Source: Dunaliella salina
Lineage: Eukaryota; Chlorophyta; Chlorophyceae; Chlamydomonadales; Dunaliellaceae
Direction: 5' to 3'
Assembly (NCBI GenBank): GCA_002284615.2
Contig: MU070101.1
Location: 19,949 to 61,771, forward strand
DNA length: 41,823 nucleotides
Under the pieces are notes generated by a model. The model ran no database searches. It worked only from the letters and a program-made list of their open reading frames with translations, and had not been told where the DNA came from. Made by a program: the position numbers and the translations under genes. Shown in pieces: positions 38,001-41,823 of the stretch; the stretch's first letter is position 1; each line of letters begins with the position of its first letter.

Positions 38001-40108
38001 TTGCTTGCAGGTTGACAGCGCAGCCGATAGGCGATTAGAGGTGGCTGTTGCAGCATCACAGGCAAGCCCTTGAGTACCTTGCTCAATACGCATGTTGTAG
38101 CTGCGCACTTCAATGACTAGCGATACTAGACCTCTCAGGATGATCTAGTTGGCCAGGAAGTGTCCTAAGGCAACCTCTGTCATATTCCAATGCATGCATC
38201 ATTCTTGTGGGGGGTGCTGATGCCATTGATGTCTGACATGGCAGCTGCTGTTGCCAAGTACACAACACTTTTAAATCATGCATGCATCAATTGAACAGGC
38301 AAGGCCAGTATTTTGGTTTTTGCTGCTCGCACACTTGTGCTTACACATGCAAGTGTGGTATCAAGGCTCCTTAAACAACTAGTGTGACACTTGTGAAGCA
38401 CATTTTCCATACAAATGAGGAAGCATAAGAATTTCATGTCCTTGCTTTGGACCAGTAAGTGCGCAAGCCAACCTTGGGCTCTTGCCTTATCTTGGCCGAC
38501 TCCAATAGCAAAATATGACTGCAATGTAATTAGATCTTCTTAGCACCCTTGGCACCTCTAGACTGCCTTGTTCTCACCATGTCCTCTTGAACCTTCACTA
38601 ATCCTTCCTCCCTTAACTGCTACTCCAAATGCCGCGCAACTCTCAACAAAATAGACTTGCGCCTTTCATGCTGCCAACACACTTTCTTAGATGCACTTGC
38701 TGGATTTGCACAATGTGTAGTCCATAACTTCTGTAGACCTCAATCACTCTGCAAATGAACATGGCTGCTATCGCCTTATATGCAGTCGTGAGCTCCCAAA
38801 ATGCCTCAGCCACGCTTCAAAGCCGGGCGGTTTTCAAGCCCATCTTCACAGAGAAAAATATTGTGTTGATCATCCCAGAATCTAATCCACACTCGCAAGA
38901 TTACAGCTGCAGGATACAATCAACCTCACAGACTTACACCTGAATTTTCTCAACTTCCTCCAAGAAGCGGCCCCAACACTCCCATCAAGCAGCGGCTCAT
39001 CGCTCTGGAATCTCATGTTGGTGCTAACAGCCCCATCTGCTCTTGCTACACACAAGCAGGGGACCCTGCTGCCGGATGGCTGGATCCATTATTCAGTGTG
39101 CCTTGTAATGCAGACAGGGTCACTCATACCTAAGTGAGCCAGTCATGCCTGAGTGAGCCGGTCATACCAAAGTGAGCCGGTCATACCGAAGTGAGCCGGT
39201 CATACCTAAGTGAGCAGCTAACCAACATCTCCAGGACGCAGGCCATCAAATCACCCAATTTTCTTTCATGGACACTCAAACAGGTGTAGCAGGGAGGCTC
39301 CACGATTCTGTACGGTACACCCATACTCTCCATGCCAGGCTACAGCGTTGCAGGGCAACATTCTTCCTGCCGCACAGCTTCGTGCTTGAACAGTGGCCTG
39401 ACACAACGAATTTGGGTGCCAATTTCCTTGCAGCTGCTCATGAGTCGCATGAGTGATATAGATGCACTGAAACAAGGTGTGCAAGCCCAGCTGACTGCAG
39501 CATCAGACCGGTATCAGCGCATGGAGGCAGGGATGCTGCACAAGCATGCAAAGGAGGTCGCAGAGCTGAATGATCAATTGAAAGTGAGTGCTGGTCTTGT
39601 TGTAGGCCAGGTTGCTGTGTTTGCAGAGAAAGTTGTGTGTGCGCAGGAACTTGATGCACACACATTGCTGTTTGCATGCTCTTTGCCTTTTGTGCTGTGG
39701 AAGCATGCTGTGTCTTTTTCTTTGTACACTTAGGTGCCCTTTGGTTGTGCTTCACTTTATGATGTAGGCACGGGTTTTGGAGTGCACAGTATCACGTCCT
39801 TTGTATCAGCTTGTCCAGGAGCTTAAGTGTAAATGAATGTTTGATTCTCTTTATCATGTGTGTCCATCTTCCTTGTGATTGCTCATTTATTTTTGTTGAA
39901 GATAGATTTTGGTAAGAATGAATGTTACAACAAAGTGACCACGGATGAGCAGGAAAAACATTCTAACATTATGTATGTCATTATCAACCTTAACAGTGGA
40001 ACAGACACATTTGACGAATTTCCACGATTCCCCAAAATGGATCTCCCTACTTTAGGAGAACAGGTGGCCCTTCTGTGGTGCTTCTGGAGCTCCATGAGCC
40101 TGTGAATA

Positions 40109-40172
<64 letters not shown>

Positions 40173-40786
40173 CACAACAAACGTTTGTCGCACACGTGGA
40201 CACTCCTGTACACATACATGCATGCACGCATGCACATGCGAGCATATGCGTGCATGCACAAAAGTGTGGGGAAGGAAATAAGTGGGTGCAGTGACCTGGA
40301 GACAGGGCTTCATTTAATAAGACTCAAAGTCTACAAAATGAATTATTTTGTGGGAGCCCTCCTATGTCTAAGTGCAGGGACAAGAAAGTAGATGTTGATG
40401 GTAATTGAACACCTTGCAAAGTGGATTGCTGGCAGTTCAGTACAAAATCTTAAGCATCCTGTTCATGATCCTTCAATGTTGCAAATTTGAGCAGGCCCAA
40501 CATGGTGCATTGTTTGGAAAATTTTCAGCTCACCAAGTTGCAGCTCACCAATGTTCGCAGCTCACCAATGTTCGCAGCCCCCTGAACTTCCTAATTTTGG
40601 GTGCAGGTGGCATCACTGGCATGCACAGATTTGCAGCGCCAGGTGGCCTCCCTCCGGCCAGAGCTGAGCTTGCTGCAAAGGGACAGGGCAGATGCGGTCA
40701 TGCAAGTCACTCGATTGCAGTCAGAGGCTGATGCGTTGACGGCCAAAGTGCAGCAAAAGAGCCATGCGGCTGAAGAGTCAGCAAAG
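29883..40786 (+). CDS. Coiled-coil protein, unknown identity, 3' end outside window
   Basis: Not recognised. Exons read: 29883-30032, 31044-31153, 33440-33719, 33956-34105, 35818-35922, 36626-36708, 37179-37674, 38011-38061 (would need a GC donor), 39434-39583 and 40607-40786. Phases agree throughout; 30033-31043 contains an 800-base gap, so an exon may be hidden. Start ATG is 29883 (MFASMVEDEL) or 29895. The N-terminus has a compact helical segment (LLDTLERALRAYEVGAFPDI); the rest is heptad-rich, rich in Q/E/A/L (ASLQAELEDARNTLNSARK, LQQDLALHSRHAQQELASQQ, AQVDQLKAELSSVHAL, LQRQVASLRPELSLLQRDRA). The 33440 exon has a Ser/Thr/Pro-rich insert and 37179-37674 a long low-complexity part after REQRRSEMDARL. 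No stop is reached, so the gene continues to the right. A cytoskeletal, basal-body or Golgi scaffold is a guess from the coiled coil only. Confidence 0.65.
30059..30912. repeat. (AC)n microsatellite around an 800-base assembly gap
   Basis: CACGCGCACGCGCACACACA at 30059-30078, N at 30079-30878, AC run at 30879-30912. It lies in the first intron of the coiled-coil gene, starting about 25 bp after the donor at 30033. Confidence 0.95.
31154..33439 (+). other. Second visible intron of the coiled-coil gene
   Basis: About 2.3 kb between donor CAG|GTATGG and acceptor AACGCAG. It contains a (GT)n tract at 32047-32090. No gene is recognised; a - strand stretch at 32819-33043 is open but matches nothing I know. 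Confidence 0.6.
32047..32090. repeat. (GT)n microsatellite ending in GCGCGC
   Basis: About 18 GT units then CGCGC, intronic. Confidence 0.95.
34106..35817 (+). other. Intron of the coiled-coil gene, 1.7 kb
   Basis: Lies between GAG|GTAAGC and TGCACAG. No recognised gene or repeat inside. The surrounding exons are both phase 0, so no exon is demanded here. Confidence 0.55.
35914..36066 (+). repeat. 51-bp tandem repeat, three units, spanning an exon-intron border
   Basis: Units 35914-35964, 35965-36015 and 36016-36066. Each contains GCACTGGTGTGYATTTTCGC and ACTTGCTGTGGTTGCA. The first unit includes the splice donor CTG|GTGTGT at 35922/35923, so the donor sequence is present three times. Confidence 0.9.
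38276..38524 (-). pseudogene. Possible hAT-like transposase fragment in intron
   Basis: 82 codons open on the - strand: DKARAQGWLAHLLVQSKDMK then FLCFLICMENVLHK and LDTTLACVSTSVRAAK. The pattern of a lysine/aspartate turn, FL-FL--M---L and following helices resembles the central helical part of hAT-like proteins. It lies in an intron of the coiled-coil gene, opposite to it. Weak assignment; no ends or duplications found. Confidence 0.3.
38525..38700 (-). pseudogene. Decayed - strand coding-like stretch, unknown
   Basis: Reverse strand reads QHERRKSILLRVARHLE, one stop, then QLREEGLVKVQEDMVRTRQS and RGAKGAKKI-stop near 38534. It is basic and coding-like with one stop, and looks like the C-terminus of a mobile-element protein, but I do not recognise the family. 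Confidence 0.3.
39119..39214 (+). repeat. 19-bp tandem repeat, about five units
   Basis: Units of GGTCATACCAAAGTGAGCC with small changes. Intronic in the coiled-coil gene. Confidence 0.88.
40111..40169. repeat. (AC)n microsatellite
   Basis: About 28 AC units in the intron 39584-40606 of the coiled-coil gene, followed by a GCATGCA-rich stretch (40216-40258). Confidence 0.95.
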
Positions 40787-41776
40787 GTAATATGGCTGGA
40801 GAAGACTTGCCGTTGGATTGTGCCGTAGTCTGAGAAAGTGTTGTGAAAGCGCAAGACTTTCCATGCTTCAGAGTGGATGAAGTGCTGGTTAGAGTACATG
40901 AGGGCATACATTTGGTACTATGGTACAAATTGAATACGGGGGCAGATTAGAGGTTAGACTCACATGTGCTAGTTTAAGTCATTTCATACGCTTCCTCATG
41001 CTCATGCTTTGAATTGACAAATCAATACACAATCTTCTTTTTTGTCTCCCTGCTTCGTTGGTGAGCCATTTCCAAATGCATTTTTTTTGAAATGTTGCTT
41101 AGGATGACATTTGATGGTCTTACCTTTTTGGCGAAGCCCCCCTTCAGAGGTGACGCCCAAATGGCGTTGCCTCTGAGGGCAAGCCCTATTGTTTGCCAGT
41201 TTCACACTCCTGATCACCAGGCCATTGTGGCCCACTCATAGCACCTCACGCTCTGAGATTTGAAATACCCCGAAAAGAAACACCTCTAGAGAACGTTGCA
41301 GAGTGTGGAAGGCTCATGTGCGAGCAGAGCTGAGAAGGGCAAAGGTGTCTGCTAAGACAGATGAGCCATCCAGAGTTTCCGTTTAGCAAGGTTTGTTAAT
41401 AATCTAAACAATTTGATAATTTTGCTTGGGAATGGGCTGCGCTGGCTGGCCCAAACGAAAGTTTGACCAAGCTCCAGAGCGTCGTCTAGCGCGCCTCATC
41501 AGCCCCTCTCACCCCCCTTGGCATGATCATGCCACATCGATCCTCCACCAGTAAGAGCGTGCATCTGGGGAGGGCTGGGAAAAAAGTTTGCGGCGCCCGC
41601 GATTACGTCCTGTGCTGTGTGAGTGAAAGCTTTAATTAAGGGCCTTTACCTTTGGCGCAAGGTCAAATTTAAGGACGATTGAACTCTTTAATATGCTTAG
41701 TGGTGCTCCCTAAATAGCTGGACGATTTTGTGACAATGGGTTGAAGTCGGCGGAAGGCCAAGTGCACGCAGTGGGC
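40787..41776 (+). other. Intron or downstream sequence of the coiled-coil gene
   Basis: Follows donor AAG|GTAATA. No further coiled-coil exon or other gene recognised before the window ends. Confidence 0.5.
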
Positions 41777-41787
41777 GTGCGCGCGCG

Positions 41788-41823
<36 letters not shown>
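41777..41823. repeat. (GC)n(AC)n alternating purine-pyrimidine tract at window edge
   Basis: GTGCGCGC run passing into AC repeats to the last base. The window ends inside it. Confidence 0.95.

Overview
The window looks like nuclear DNA of a green alga (Chlorophyta, probably Chlorophyceae). It carries a chlorophyll/tocopherol-pathway gene with many GT-AG introns, long (AC)n/(GT)n tracts in introns and at assembly gaps, and retrotransposons with a C-terminal PD-(D/E)XK-like endonuclease, as in the RandI/Dualen-type LINEs known from chlorophytes. A Dunaliella-like genome fits this style, but the species cannot be fixed from the sequence alone. Two runs of N (13129-13769 and 30079-30878) are assembly gaps inside AC/GT microsatellites, and the window itself starts and ends in AC repeats.

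Layout. (1) 545-8094, + strand: the last seven exons of geranylgeranyl reductase (CHLP). The N-terminal exons lie upstream of the window. Its introns hold a pair of inverted MITE-like repeats and a decayed hAT-like transposase piece. (2) 8.8-26.5 kb: a dense nest of mobile elements between two host genes. It contains four L1-type LINE 3' tails on the - strand, a RandI/Dualen-like retroelement on the - strand (about 20.03 kb down to 9.96 kb), and a second, 5'-truncated copy of the same family on the + strand (about 20.28-26.45 kb). The - strand copy is split inside its RNase H domain by two DNA transposons. One is a 6120-bp element with 37-bp terminal inverted repeats and a 3-bp target duplication (11221-17340). 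The other is an 828-bp hAT element with an 8-bp target duplication (17394-18221). Removing the 6.1-kb element restores the RNase H reading frame exactly, which fixes its borders. (3) 26.45-29.88 kb: no recognisable gene; it holds a foldback repeat and a near-perfect hairpin. (4) 29883 to beyond the right edge, + strand: a multi-exon gene for a coiled-coil protein of unknown identity.

The most interesting object is the RandI/Dualen-like family. The + copy reads, in order, reverse transcriptase, a chromo-like segment, a PHD-type zinc finger, a region resembling an adenine-methyltransferase fold with a CHPPY motif, RNase H, a CCHC knuckle and a restriction-like endonuclease. The - copy independently preserves the region from the end of the PHD finger to the C-terminus. 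Both copies are broken by stops and frameshifts, so what is seen is the architecture of a family, not a working element.
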